Shown: in pieces, positions 55,768-64,000 of the stretch
How positions within the stretch are numbered: position 1 is the first letter of the stretch
How the letters are laid out: every line of letters begins with the position of its first letter
Assembly: GCF_963674565.1 (NCBI RefSeq)
Contig: NZ_OY771430.1
Location: 3,348,001-3,412,000 of the forward strand
Length of the DNA stretch: 64,000 bases
Direction: 5' to 3'
Origin: an uncultured Carboxylicivirga sp.
Lineage (GTDB): Bacteria > Bacteroidota > Bacteroidia > Bacteroidales > Marinilabiliaceae
Translations under genes and position numbers: made by a program
The notes under the pieces: generated by a model
Databases searched by the model: none
Seen by the model: the letters and a program-made list of their open reading frames with translations, nothing else
Told to the model about the DNA's origin: nothing

Positions 55768-57009
55768 TTATAATTCCCTTAGCCCTTCTTCAATATATTC
55801 CATTTGCCACACTTTAAACAAAAGTTCATCAGATGGTATTTCAGTAGGTTTCTCACTAATCAATCCAAGGATCATTTCCTTATCGGCGGCTGTTATTTTT
55901 TCTCTGAGAATTAAAGGTTTTGCTACAAAATATTTTTTCTCACCAATTTCCAATTCCTTTACATCCATTCCTATCTCTTCTTTCTCGTATAGTTTTACTG
56001 ATCGATATTCGATATGATTTTCTGTTATTGAACGGATATAACCATTCTCTGTAATTTCATTGGCATTAACATTTAACGCCTCTGCAACCTGTCTTCTATA
56101 TCCTGCTTTTTGAAAACGATGCTTATAAAAGAAAGAACAGTAGTTAATTCCAATATTCAAATTAATATTTCTTGCATATTGAATGATCTCCAGTGCAGCT
56201 AGTTCTGATTCCAAAACAATGGGCCTTTCAGCCGGTATATAAGTATAATCTCTTTTTGAAAGGTGACGGACATTATGAGGTGTCAGTCGTAATTGATGCA
56301 GATTAAGATTAGTAACACCCGCCTCAATCATCTCAGGTAATAAGTCAATCAATCGTTGCTTTTCTTCAGGAACAGCAGGTATTTCAATGGTAATTTTGGG
56401 GATCAGACCTTTTGCCGTAGCAATCTTATCCAACTTAAATGCTGTTGCTCCAATATCAAAACGTATTTCATTTAATCCGGCATCAGCCAACAATTCCATC
56501 TTATGTCTGTCAGCCAAAATTCCATTTGTATATGCCCAGATGTACAAATCCTTATCGCAATTCTTTCTAACTTCATTCAGATAGGCTAATGTGCGATCGA
56601 AAAACAACAATGGTTCTCCCCCACTAAAACTGACACCTTTAAACTTAAAATGGTTGATGTAATTGGCATATTCAGTCGGGTTTTTAAAATCAAGTCCTTG
56701 GGTTGAAGGCACTTCATCTAGGTTTTGCGACACAGGACAATAGAAGCATCCTGCATTACATTTATTGGTTATAAATAAACAACTCCAGCTCCCTTCTCCA
56801 CAAATCTTACAGCCTTGCGATATTTGATTATGATATGGTTTGGTTTGTTTAAATAATGAATCGTCCTGCAACTGATTAATTAATGAGGCACGATGTTCCA
56901 GAGCTTCAAATGCTTCGTAAGAATTCAGCCATTTTAATTCAGGATAAGCTGAAAAGTCGCTTTTACACTTGTTCACAAGCATATTAAGCCAATTATAATA
57001 TTCTCCCAT
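55768..57009 (-). CDS. Radical SAM protein with extra cysteine cluster
   Basis: 413 residues. The radical SAM motif is CNAGCFYC (Cys84, Cys88, Cys91; C-x3-C-x2-C), and FSGGEP at 128-133 is the SAM-binding GGE. Just upstream lie further cysteines (Cys67, Cys70, Cys77 in CKICGEGSWSC), which could bind a second cluster or zinc. TNGILADRHKMELLADAGLNEIRFDIGA resembles PflA-like and B12-independent members. The C-terminal ~110 residues lack a recognised SPASM signature. Function unknown; it follows the ATP-grasp operon on the same strand after 221 bases that contain a terminator. Confidence 0.88.
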   Translation of the reverse strand: MGEYYNWLNMLVNKCKSDFSAYPELKWLNSYEAFEALEHRASLINQLQDDSLFKQTKPYHNQISQGCKICGEGSWSCLFITNKCNAGCFYCPVSQNLDEVPSTQGLDFKNPTEYANYINHFKFKGVSFSGGEPLLFFDRTLAYLNEVRKNCDKDLYIWAYTNGILADRHKMELLADAGLNEIRFDIGATAFKLDKIATAKGLIPKITIEIPAVPEEKQRLIDLLPEMIEAGVTNLNLHQLRLTPHNVRHLSKRDYTYIPAERPIVLESELAALEIIQYARNINLNIGINYCSFFYKHRFQKAGYRRQVAEALNVNANEITENGYIRSITENHIEYRSVKLYEKEEIGMDVKELEIGEKKYFVAKPLILREKITAADKEMILGLISEKPTEIPSDELLFKVWQMEYIEEGLREL

Positions 57010-57098
57010 ATAAAGGATGGAAATTGAAGTAAAACGATAATGTATAAAATGAAGGTATTGAGGATGCTAAGAGCTAATTATAACTCCGAAAAAATAAA

Positions 57099-57122
57099 AA
57101 GGAACATCAGATACTGTTCCTT
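57099..57122 (-). terminator. Terminator of the ATP-grasp operon
   Basis: On the minus strand AAGGAACA (57122-57115) pairs with TGTTCCTT (57106-57099) around 8 bases and is followed by a T-rich stretch. It closes the GNAT-ATP-grasp gene that ends at 57231. A second inverted pair, CCCGACAA (57174-57181) and TTGTCGGG (57201-57208), lies closer to that gene. Confidence 0.7.
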
Positions 57123-57230
57123 GGTAGTACAAATCGAAATACTATTTGGCTTTTTATCCATTACATTAAATATCCCGACAAAAATAGCTAATTCTATTAA
57201 TTGTCGGGTATGGTTTAATAGGGGCAAATT

Positions 57231-59186
57231 TTATTTACCACCGAATTCAATCTTTTGAATATTCTTGGCTACTTCGATACGATTTATAAGTGAATCAATA
57301 ACCATCTCGTAAAGCCGATCTTTTAAAACAAGGTCTTCAATTCCAGCATCAATATTTGGATTATCGTTCACCTCAACTACATAAACCTTATCTCCAACCA
57401 TTTTCAGATCCACTCCATAAAGTCCATCACCAATTAATGCGGAGGCTCTTAATGCAGTATGGATCACTTTCTCAGGAACATCGGCAATATCTAAAGTCTC
57501 GGCATCACCAGCCTGATCATTCTCATCGTTCTGCCAGTTATAAATCTGCCAGTGTCCCTTGGTCATATAATACTTACAGGCGTAAATTGGTTTATTATCC
57601 AATACACCTATTCGCCAGTCAAACTCTGAATACAGAAACTGCTGACAAACCACCATATCCGACTTTTTAAATAATGATTGTAAGGCTGTCATTGCTTCTT
57701 TCTTATCCTCAACCTTGGTTACTCCCAGCGAAAAAGCACTATCAGGTTGTTTTAATACCAATGGAAAGGTCAGTTTATCCAGCATCGACTCATCAAACAA
57801 ATTCTTTGTCAATATCTGGGTTTCGGGAGTAAGTATTCTATGTCTTCTAAAGGTTTCGTTCTGATAAATTTTATTCGAACATTTCAATATTGACCAAGGA
57901 TCGTCAATCACCACAAGGCCTTCAGCATAAGCCATTCGCGAGATCTCATAGGTATGATCATTCACATTGGTTGTTTCACGAATAAAAAGGGCATCAAACT
58001 CATTGATCTTGTCTGCATCTTTTTTAGTGATAAATTCAACAAACAATCCTTTTTTATTAGCTACCTCTTTAAACTTTCGCAATGCTTCGGGACATGAAGG
58101 AGGTGTAGCCTCATTAGGATTCGTTAGAATCGCAAGATCGTATTTGTAGTTTTTAAGTTTAGGAATGGTATACCTCTTCTTGTTAAAATGCCGTCTAGCA
58201 AATTCATAAACATTCTCCAAATCATCTTGCGGTAGCTTAGCCAATGTTAATACCTGTATGTCTTTAATCAACCATTTTTCATGCTTCACAAAAACCACCT
58301 TAAACAAAGGCGATTCAAATAGTTGATATAACTTTAAACTAAGCTTTTTGAAATCTTTGTTTTGCGTTTGGCCAAAATAAACATTCAACGAATAGGTTGT
58401 TCCTTCTACTTTACTTAAAGCCTTACTGATATGTTCTTCAATATCATAAGTTGCTGACTGAATTACATTTAAAATACGGAAGTCACGTATGGTAGTTGTA
58501 CTGGGCATTACTCTTTGCCCTCTGGCGGAAGCCAGCAAAGACACATAATAACCATAACTCTGATACTTGTACGAACTACAAAGGTTGAAAACACGTAAAT
58601 CAGGATTATTCTGGTATTCTGGCTGATTAATATAGTCCTTAACCGTTATAACTTTCGCATTTACATCAGGGAATGGCCATTTGACAGGCCGGTTAATGAC
58701 AATGATATTCTTTATTCCCTTATCACTTTTTTCGTCGTCAATTTGATAAACCATCTTAACAGCATCTTTGCCTTCACCATAATAATCAGGTTTCTTTTCC
58801 CTGATTACAAATCCCTTATTTTCGTACCAGGATATTAATTTCGAATTATCAATATCAGCTTCAAGGGTAATACTGTGCATTTGTTTCTTCACAGCATATT
58901 CCAGCACATAATCCATCAGAAAAGCTCCATAACCCTTTTCCTGAAATTCAGGCAAAACAGCGATAGAATAAATACGAAGGGTATGGCTGTATTTAAATAA
59001 AACGATTGCTCCAATCGATTTTTTCTTGTGTTTTTGTTCAGCAATTAACACCTCCTGAAAATCACTACTAATACCTTTTTTGATGTTTCTTCTTGCTGTT
59101 TGTTGCGATGTTGAAAAAGCTAGTTTTTCCAGCTTATCCAGAAAATCGAGATCACTATCACTCGCTTTTCTAATTGTTAAACTCAT
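57231..59186 (-). CDS. GNAT-RLAN-ATP-grasp fusion protein
   Basis: 651 residues. Residues ~1-150 are a GNAT acetyltransferase with the acetyl-CoA loop EFQEKGYGAFLMDYV and ENKGFVIREKKPDYYGEGKDA. Residues ~160-320 look like the RLAN domain that precedes RimK-like ligases (INRPVKWPFPD, VFNLCSSYKYQSYGYYVSLLASARGQRVMP). Residues ~335-640 are ATP-grasp: LKQPDSAFSLGVTKVED, VVCQQFLYSEFDWRIGVLD, LYGVDLKMVGDKVYVVEVNDNPNIDAG. ATP-grasp ligases of this group join an amino acid or peptide carboxylate to an amine. Seventeen bases separate it from the retropepsin-RimK gene upstream, so the two are an operon; product unknown. Confidence 0.87.
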   Translation of the reverse strand: MSLTIRKASDSDLDFLDKLEKLAFSTSQQTARRNIKKGISSDFQEVLIAEQKHKKKSIGAIVLFKYSHTLRIYSIAVLPEFQEKGYGAFLMDYVLEYAVKKQMHSITLEADIDNSKLISWYENKGFVIREKKPDYYGEGKDAVKMVYQIDDEKSDKGIKNIIVINRPVKWPFPDVNAKVITVKDYINQPEYQNNPDLRVFNLCSSYKYQSYGYYVSLLASARGQRVMPSTTTIRDFRILNVIQSATYDIEEHISKALSKVEGTTYSLNVYFGQTQNKDFKKLSLKLYQLFESPLFKVVFVKHEKWLIKDIQVLTLAKLPQDDLENVYEFARRHFNKKRYTIPKLKNYKYDLAILTNPNEATPPSCPEALRKFKEVANKKGLFVEFITKKDADKINEFDALFIRETTNVNDHTYEISRMAYAEGLVVIDDPWSILKCSNKIYQNETFRRHRILTPETQILTKNLFDESMLDKLTFPLVLKQPDSAFSLGVTKVEDKKEAMTALQSLFKKSDMVVCQQFLYSEFDWRIGVLDNKPIYACKYYMTKGHWQIYNWQNDENDQAGDAETLDIADVPEKVIHTALRASALIGDGLYGVDLKMVGDKVYVVEVNDNPNIDAGIEDLVLKDRLYEMVIDSLINRIEVAKNIQKIEFGGK

Positions 59187-59203
59187 CAGGTTTATTTCAA
59201 TTA

Positions 59204-60595
59204 TTATGCTTTTCTTCTTCTGGTACCTTTATGCAAATCCTTTTCGATGGATTCAATCATCATACCGGCAATATCTTTACTTGTAGCCCCTTCGATACCT
59301 TCCAAACCTGGTGAAGAGTTTACTTCAAGCAATAACGGTCCATTTTCACCACGAATAATATCTACCCCGGCAACTTTCAAATTCATTGTTTTAGCCGCTA
59401 AAATGGCAATCTTTCTTTCTTCGGGTGTAATTTTAATTAGCTGTGCAGAGCCTCCCATGTGGATATTCGCTCTAAACTCGCCAGGAGCAGCAGTTCGCAT
59501 TATACTTGCTACAACCTTTCCATTGATGACAAAACAACGGATATCTTTTCCATTGGCTTCTTTAATAAATTCCTGAACAAGAATATTTGCCCTCAAACTT
59601 TTAAATGCGTTAATCAAACTCTCGGCTGCTTTTTTTGTCTCAGCCAGAACAACACCTTTACCTTGTGTTCCTTCCAGTAATTTTACAATTAAAGGAGCTC
59701 CGCCAACCATTTTGATCAAATCATTGGTATCAAGGGGCGAGTTGGCAAAACCTGTTGTAGGAATAGGTAACCCACTGTTAATTAACAGCTGCAAAGAGTA
59801 CAATTTATCTCTTGAGGATGCAATGGCCGAAGCTGAATTCTGAGCGTAAACACCAATGGCCTCAAAGTGTCGAGTTAAGGCACAACCATAAAAAGTCATA
59901 CTTGGCCGGATACGCGGAATAATAGCATCAAACTGATTTAGCAATCTACCACCCCTATAATGCATTTCCGGATTTTTACCATCTAGTTTTATATAGCAAT
60001 CCTTAATATTAATAAACTCCATGTTATGGCCTCTCTCCTCACCAGCTTCAATAATACGTCGGTTACTATAAAGCTCCGGATTGCTTGCCAATACTCCAAT
60101 ATTAAGTCCAGATGGTTTCTTTCTTTGTGTTGAATAATACGAAGATAAAACTTCCTGAGACGGAATCCCTAACAAACATGATGCCTCAGGGTCAACCAGC
60201 ATAATACCTGCCATTGCCTGACGGCCTAACAGCATTCGATATCCCATCGATATTCTGTTAGTTAAAGTCACTTCAATATCCCATGAAGATTTTGCAATAT
60301 TTATGGTAGTGCGAATTACATAACGTAGTTCACCCAATCCACTCGAACTTTTAATTCTTCTCTTATCAATGACTGGTGCTTCACAATATACAGTTGTACG
60401 ACCATCATTTTGTAATGGATGAACTTCAAAACTCACCCAGGATTCACCATTTTTCTTAAATGGCATTATATTCACTGCATGCAATGCAGATGTTTTTGCG
60501 CCCGAATCAACACGAATATTAATAGCAGGTATATTCAGCTGAGGCAACGAACACCATTCTTCACTTCCAACAACTATTTTTTCAGCACTCTTCAT
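59204..60595 (-). CDS. Retropepsin (RimB-like)-RimK ATP-grasp fusion
   Basis: 463 residues from ATG 60595; a TTG seven codons upstream is in frame but less likely. Residues ~5-150 match the RimK-associated retropepsin-like aspartic protease (PF05618/RimB-type), with catalytic Asp30 in VDSGAKTSALHA and MGYRMLLGRQAM. Residues ~165-455 are a RimK-type ATP-grasp: ALTRHFEAIGVYAQNSASAIASSRDKLYSLQLL, PLIVKLLEGTQGKGVVLAET, VQEFIKEANGKDIRCFVINGKVVASIMR, GVDIIRGENGPLLLEVNSSPGLEGIEGAT. RimK adds glutamates to ribosomal protein S6 and RimB-type proteases trim them. A writer-eraser fusion is implied, but the target here is unproven. Confidence 0.9.
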   Translation of the reverse strand: MKSAEKIVVGSEEWCSLPQLNIPAINIRVDSGAKTSALHAVNIMPFKKNGESWVSFEVHPLQNDGRTTVYCEAPVIDKRRIKSSSGLGELRYVIRTTINIAKSSWDIEVTLTNRISMGYRMLLGRQAMAGIMLVDPEASCLLGIPSQEVLSSYYSTQRKKPSGLNIGVLASNPELYSNRRIIEAGEERGHNMEFINIKDCYIKLDGKNPEMHYRGGRLLNQFDAIIPRIRPSMTFYGCALTRHFEAIGVYAQNSASAIASSRDKLYSLQLLINSGLPIPTTGFANSPLDTNDLIKMVGGAPLIVKLLEGTQGKGVVLAETKKAAESLINAFKSLRANILVQEFIKEANGKDIRCFVINGKVVASIMRTAAPGEFRANIHMGGSAQLIKITPEERKIAILAAKTMNLKVAGVDIIRGENGPLLLEVNSSPGLEGIEGATSKDIAGMMIESIEKDLHKGTRRRKA

Positions 60596-60822
60596 TCTCT
60601 GTATACAACTAAACAATAAGGTTTTACAATAGGTATTCTTTTATTTTTTTGCAAGCTAAAGGAATAAAATAATCCTTTAATATTTTTCATTTAAGTTGAA
60701 ATATTTCAATTTTTTTTCATTTAATTAAAATCTGTTAATTATACTTGTATACGATTAACATAAAGATCAAATTTTCAGATATAAAATCCAATTATTCGAT
60801 ACAACCTTCAACTTTAATCTTC

Positions 60823-62994
60823 ATGAAAACAATTACCTTCCTCCTGATTTCGTTAATCTTTATAAGTTCCTGTGCGGACAGGAAAACAACTAAAGATCTT
60901 TTCCCTGAATTTTTACCTCAGGCACCAGTTGCTGAGAAACATGATTCAGTTTTAACTATTCACGAACATTCAAGAATAGATCCTTATTTCTGGATGAGAT
61001 TAACTGATGAGCAAAAAACCGCAGAAAACAAGGACGAACAAACTCTAAATGTATTGCAATATCTCGAAGCTGAGAATAATTATCTGGATACAGTAATGTA
61101 CAAAACAAAAGAGCTTCAGTCAAAACTTTATAATGAAATTGTTGGTCGTATAAAACAAGATGATGAATCGGTTCCTTATTTCAAAAATGGATACTGGTAT
61201 TATAATAAATATAGCGATAAACAGGAATACCCCGTTTATTATAGAAAGAAAGAATCGCTTGACAATGTTGAAGAAATATTATTAGACGTTAACGAGCTTG
61301 CTAAAGGGCATAGTTATTACGCAGTAGGTTCAATGGAAGTTAGTCCGGATAATAAAATACTTGCTTTTTGTGAAGATACTGTAAGCCGAAGAATTTACAC
61401 CTATCGTTTCCTTAATCTTGAAACCGGTAAATTCATGGATGACAACCTGAATAATTGTGAACCAGGTGGTGCCTGGGCCAACGATAATCAAACCTTTTTT
61501 TATACCACCAAAAACAAAATTTCTCTGCTAAGCGAAAAAGTATGGCGACATAAACTGGAAACATCTACCGAAAAAGATGAAGTGGTTTATCACGAAGAAG
61601 ATCCATCTTATTACATCGGAGTTTATAAATCAAAGTCTGACGACTACATCATCATCTATAATAACAGCACATTAATCTCAGATTACCAGATTCTGAAAGC
61701 TGATGATCCAAATGGAGAATTCAAACAATTCACTCCACGCGCAGGAGCTCATGAATACAGCATTGAACATTTTGAGGATAAATTTTATGTACTTACGAAT
61801 TATGATGCAGTAAACTTTCGACTGATGGAGACTCCGGTGAATGCAACATCAATTGAAAACTGGAAAGAAGTGATACCTCATCGTGAAGACGTATTGATTA
61901 CCGATATTGAAGTATTTAAAAAATACCTGGTGATTAGTGAACGCTCCGATGCTTTAACTCATTTGCGTATTATCAATCAGGAAACCCAAAAAGAACATTA
62001 TCTTGATTTTGGAGAACCGGTTTATGTATCCTTTATAGGAACAAACACAGAATTCGACACTGATATTTTAAGATATGGTTACAGCTCATTAACAACTCCG
62101 GTATCGACCATTGACTACAACATGAGCGATAAAACAAAAGATATTAAAAAGGTACAGGAAGTTGTCGGTGGTCATAATCCTGAGAATTATGTAACTGAAC
62201 GTCTTTGGGCAACTGCTCGCGATGGTAATAAGATACCCGTTAGCATCGTTTACAAAAAAGGATTTAAGAAAGACGGACGCACTCCTTTATTATTATATGG
62301 TTACGGTTCGTATGGTAACACGATAGAACCCTGGTTCAATTCAACCAGGTTAAGTTTATTAGACAGAGGATTTGTTTATGCCATCGCACATATCAGAGGA
62401 AGTCAGGCTATGGGTCGTCAATGGTATGACAATGGTAAAATGATGAACAAAATCAACACCTTCACTGATTTTATTGATGTTGGCCACCATCTTGTCAAAG
62501 AAAATTACTCTTCTCCACGCCATTTGTATGCCTTGGGAGGAAGTGCAGGCGGGTTACTGATGGGAGCTATTGCAAATATGGAACCTGAACTTTTTAATGG
62601 AATTATTGCAGCAGTACCCTTTGTCGATGTGGTTTCAACCATGCTCGACGAAACTATACCACTGACAACCAATGAATTTGATGAATGGGGAAATCCAAAG
62701 AACAAAAAATCATATGATTACATGTTATCATATTCTCCATACGATAATGTGGAAGCAAAAGCTTATCCAAACATGATGGTTACAACCGGACTGTTCGATT
62801 CTCAGGTACAATATTGGGAACCGGCTAAATGGGTTGCTAAACTTAGAGCAACCAAGACTGATGACAATTTACTTATAATGCATACCAACATGGAGGCAGG
62901 CCATGGTGGTGCTTCAGGTAGATTTAAGCGTTACAAAGAAACTGCAATGGAATATGCCTTTTTATTAATGCTGGAAAGTAAAAAAGGGGAATGA
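60823..62994 (+). CDS. Prolyl oligopeptidase family S9 (oligopeptidase B-like) lipoprotein
   Basis: 723 residues from ATG 60823; an in-frame TTG 26 codons upstream precedes the signal peptide and is rejected. The N-terminus MKTITFLLISLIFISSC carries a lipobox, so it is a periplasmic or surface lipoprotein. The beta-propeller region covers ~60-450 (DPYFWMRLTDEQK). The hydrolase domain has Ser574 in LGGSAGGLLMGAIAN, the Asp region TTGLFDSQVQYWEPAKW and the His in MEAGHGGASGRF. It should cleave short peptides, probably after basic residues if like oligopeptidase B. Ended by a terminator. Confidence 0.93.
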   Translation: MKTITFLLISLIFISSCADRKTTKDLFPEFLPQAPVAEKHDSVLTIHEHSRIDPYFWMRLTDEQKTAENKDEQTLNVLQYLEAENNYLDTVMYKTKELQSKLYNEIVGRIKQDDESVPYFKNGYWYYNKYSDKQEYPVYYRKKESLDNVEEILLDVNELAKGHSYYAVGSMEVSPDNKILAFCEDTVSRRIYTYRFLNLETGKFMDDNLNNCEPGGAWANDNQTFFYTTKNKISLLSEKVWRHKLETSTEKDEVVYHEEDPSYYIGVYKSKSDDYIIIYNNSTLISDYQILKADDPNGEFKQFTPRAGAHEYSIEHFEDKFYVLTNYDAVNFRLMETPVNATSIENWKEVIPHREDVLITDIEVFKKYLVISERSDALTHLRIINQETQKEHYLDFGEPVYVSFIGTNTEFDTDILRYGYSSLTTPVSTIDYNMSDKTKDIKKVQEVVGGHNPENYVTERLWATARDGNKIPVSIVYKKGFKKDGRTPLLLYGYGSYGNTIEPWFNSTRLSLLDRGFVYAIAHIRGSQAMGRQWYDNGKMMNKINTFTDFIDVGHHLVKENYSSPRHLYALGGSAGGLLMGAIANMEPELFNGIIAAVPFVDVVSTMLDETIPLTTNEFDEWGNPKNKKSYDYMLSYSPYDNVEAKAYPNMMVTTGLFDSQVQYWEPAKWVAKLRATKTDDNLLIMHTNMEAGHGGASGRFKRYKETAMEYAFLLMLESKKGE

Positions 62995-63047
62995 TAGATA
63001 GATTCTGATTAAAGATCGCTCGACCAGGAGCAGAAATTGGAATCACA

Positions 63048-63074
63048 GGGGCTGAGTATTCAGTCCCTTTTTTT
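63048..63074 (+). terminator. Terminator after the oligopeptidase gene
   Basis: GGGGCTGA (63048-63055) pairs with TCAGTCCC (63060-63067; one G-T pair) with a 4-base loop, followed by seven T residues. Confidence 0.88.
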
Positions 63075-63293
63075 GTTGAAAATTTACATTTAAAATTTGA
63101 GTGACATACAATATAACATTCTTTAATTACTGATATTCAATATATTTAATAAATATTCAGAGAATTCAACTAAAATTATAGTCGAAAATATTTCGATTCT
63201 AAAATTTAAACCATAAGTTTGAACTATAAATACAGTTGAATTAATTTTCTGGTTGATATGGGTTATAATCAGAAAGTTGTTGGACTGAATTTT

Positions 63294-63383
63294 ATTAAGC
63301 AACAAGAATATCTTGTTCCCTGGCGCAACTCGAGTAAGGGACATGATGACAGCTGAATCGTGAAAGATGTTTTGTTGCTTAAT
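63294..63383. repeat. Long-range inverted repeat upstream of the M56 gene
   Basis: ATTAAGCAACAA (63294-63305) is perfectly complementary to TTGTTGCTTAAT (63372-63383). The 66 bases between include smaller complementary pairs: ATCTT (63310-63314) with AAGAT (63364-63368), and TCCCT (63317-63321) with AGGGA (63337-63341). These nest into a multi-stem fold 38 bases before the M56 start. It could be a structured leader RNA or a decayed mobile-element remnant. Confidence 0.45.
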
Positions 63384-63420
63384 TTTTGAATGACAAATAT
63401 TCAATTGAAACTTGCAAGGT

Positions 63421-64000
63421 ATGCACGCAGTGATAAATTATTTGGTTGAGTCTTCGATTTTTTTAGGTATCATATCAGGCATTTATTTTGCTTTCTTATC
63501 CCGCCTGAATACCTTTTCATTTAATCGTTTCTTTTTGTTGTTAAGCCTTGTTTTAACAATGATTATCCCATTTCTGACAGTCTCATTAACAATGGGGACA
63601 AGTAACACAATTGACCCACAAATAATTGGCTACACATTAAACGAAATTTCAGTTTACCCATCTGAAGCCCAAAACACCATTGTCTCGTTTATTAGTGGAT
63701 TGTCAGTATTTAAATGGATTTACGTCATTGGTCTGATCTTGCTATTTATCCGTTTATTTGTTGCCTATTACAAACTAAGTATAATTGGTAAGCAAAATTC
63801 AAGTAATCAATACAATGGCATCAGAGTCATTCAGCTGAATAACCCTTATCATGCATTCTCATTTTTCAAATGGATTTTTATTAATCCATCGCGTTATAGC
63901 GAAGAGGAACAACAACATGTAATCAACCATGAGAAGGCACATGTAAGCTATTTCCACACTTTGGATAATATGTTTCTTGAGCTTTTTCTTATTACCCAAT
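63421..64000 (+). CDS. M56-family (BlaR1/MecR1-like) membrane metallopeptidase, truncated by window end
   Basis: The first 193 residues are visible; the frame is open at the right edge. Three hydrophobic segments occur (IFLGIISGIYFAFLS, FLLLSLVLTMIIPFLTVSLTM, VFKWIYVIGLILLFIRLFVAYY), then YHAFSFFKWIFINPSRYSEEEQQHVINHEKAHVSYFHTLD with the zinc motif HEKAH at residues 170-174. This is the N-terminal peptidase part of BlaR1-type proteins, which in Bacteroidota often continue into a TonB C-terminal or other exported domain. A neighbouring BlaI-type repressor is absent on the upstream side. Confidence 0.88.
   Translation, partial: MHAVINYLVESSIFLGIISGIYFAFLSRLNTFSFNRFFLLLSLVLTMIIPFLTVSLTMGTSNTIDPQIIGYTLNEISVYPSEAQNTIVSFISGLSVFKWIYVIGLILLFIRLFVAYYKLSIIGKQNSSNQYNGIRVIQLNNPYHAFSFFKWIFINPSRYSEEEQQHVINHEKAHVSYFHTLDNMFLELFLITQ

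Larger units (their letters stand above)
62995..63420. other. Intergenic region, 426 bases, no gene
   Basis: It holds a terminator (63048-63074), an AT-rich stretch, and a long-range inverted repeat (63294-63383). M56/BlaR1-type genes are usually preceded here by a BlaI/MecI repressor gene, but I find no such reading frame on either strand. A TTG-started minus-strand frame (63123-63404) crosses the inverted repeat and has no recognisable content. Confidence 0.6.

Noticed and set aside
57040..57258. Plus-strand 72-codon frame in the gap after the ATP-grasp operon
   Set aside because: It runs through two hairpins into the opposite gene and shows no recognisable protein features.
63123..63404. 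Minus-strand 93-codon frame before the M56 gene
   Set aside because: TTG start, AT-rich composition, no domain, and it crosses the inverted repeat; it does not resemble a BlaI repressor.

Overview
The window looks like chromosomal DNA of a free-living member of the Bacteroidota, probably a Bacteroidales/Marinilabiliales-type organism; I cannot place it more precisely. The reasons are AT-rich sequence, almost no Shine-Dalgarno signals, promoter matches of the TTTG/TAnnTTTG kind, type IX secretion (T9SS) cargo, SprB-repeat proteins, carboxypeptidase-regulatory-like domains and LytTR two-component pairs. I saw no tRNA, rRNA, CRISPR, insertion sequence or prophage genes.

Layout. (1) Positions 1-16995 are one continuous minus-strand reading frame: the first ~5,665 residues of a giant exported repeat protein whose C-terminus lies beyond the left edge. 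It carries Ig/PKD-like modules, then about 37 SprB-type modules (including a 774-base three-module unit repeated three times), then PKD-like modules. (2) 17.1-19.5 kb: dprA, a beta-barrel protein and a PH-like membrane protein. (3) 19.6-21.9 kb: aroB-aroA (shikimate pathway), closed by a strong terminator. (4) 22.0-25.9 kb: a VWA-domain surface protein divergent from an ECF sigma factor and its membrane partner. (5) 26-36 kb: envelope proteins, an NAD-dependent reductase, a transglutaminase-like protein, a CE6/SASA esterase, a T9SS cargo gene coupled to a Cthe_2159-type beta-helix protein. (6) 36.2-41.0 kb: a NarL-type two-component system, a PiT-family transporter and a TPR sensor kinase. The two-component operon and the transporter are each preceded by the same palindrome. 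(7) 41-47.8 kb: collagen-like lipoprotein, split chromate transporter, three unknown membrane proteins, a nucleosidase-cupin fusion, an XRE-DUF4870 regulator and a GPP34 protein. (8) 48-53.2 kb: LytS/LytTR pair, then an FMN/Fe-S membrane protein overlapping a membrane-anchored flavin reductase-nitroreductase fusion. (9) 53.3-60.6 kb, all minus strand: YgiD-like dioxygenase, YceI, AraC regulator, radical SAM protein, and a two-gene ATP-grasp operon (GNAT-RLAN-ATP-grasp plus retropepsin-RimK). (10) 60.8-64 kb: a lipoprotein S9 oligopeptidase and the start of an M56 (BlaR1-like) peptidase preceded by a long inverted repeat.

The most promising candidates for undescribed biology are the ATP-grasp/retropepsin/GNAT operon, the periplasmic flavin electron-transfer pair, the twin palindromes around the NarL system and the PiT transporter, and the higher-order repeat structure of the giant protein. 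Family assignments come from motifs read in the translated sequence, with no database search.
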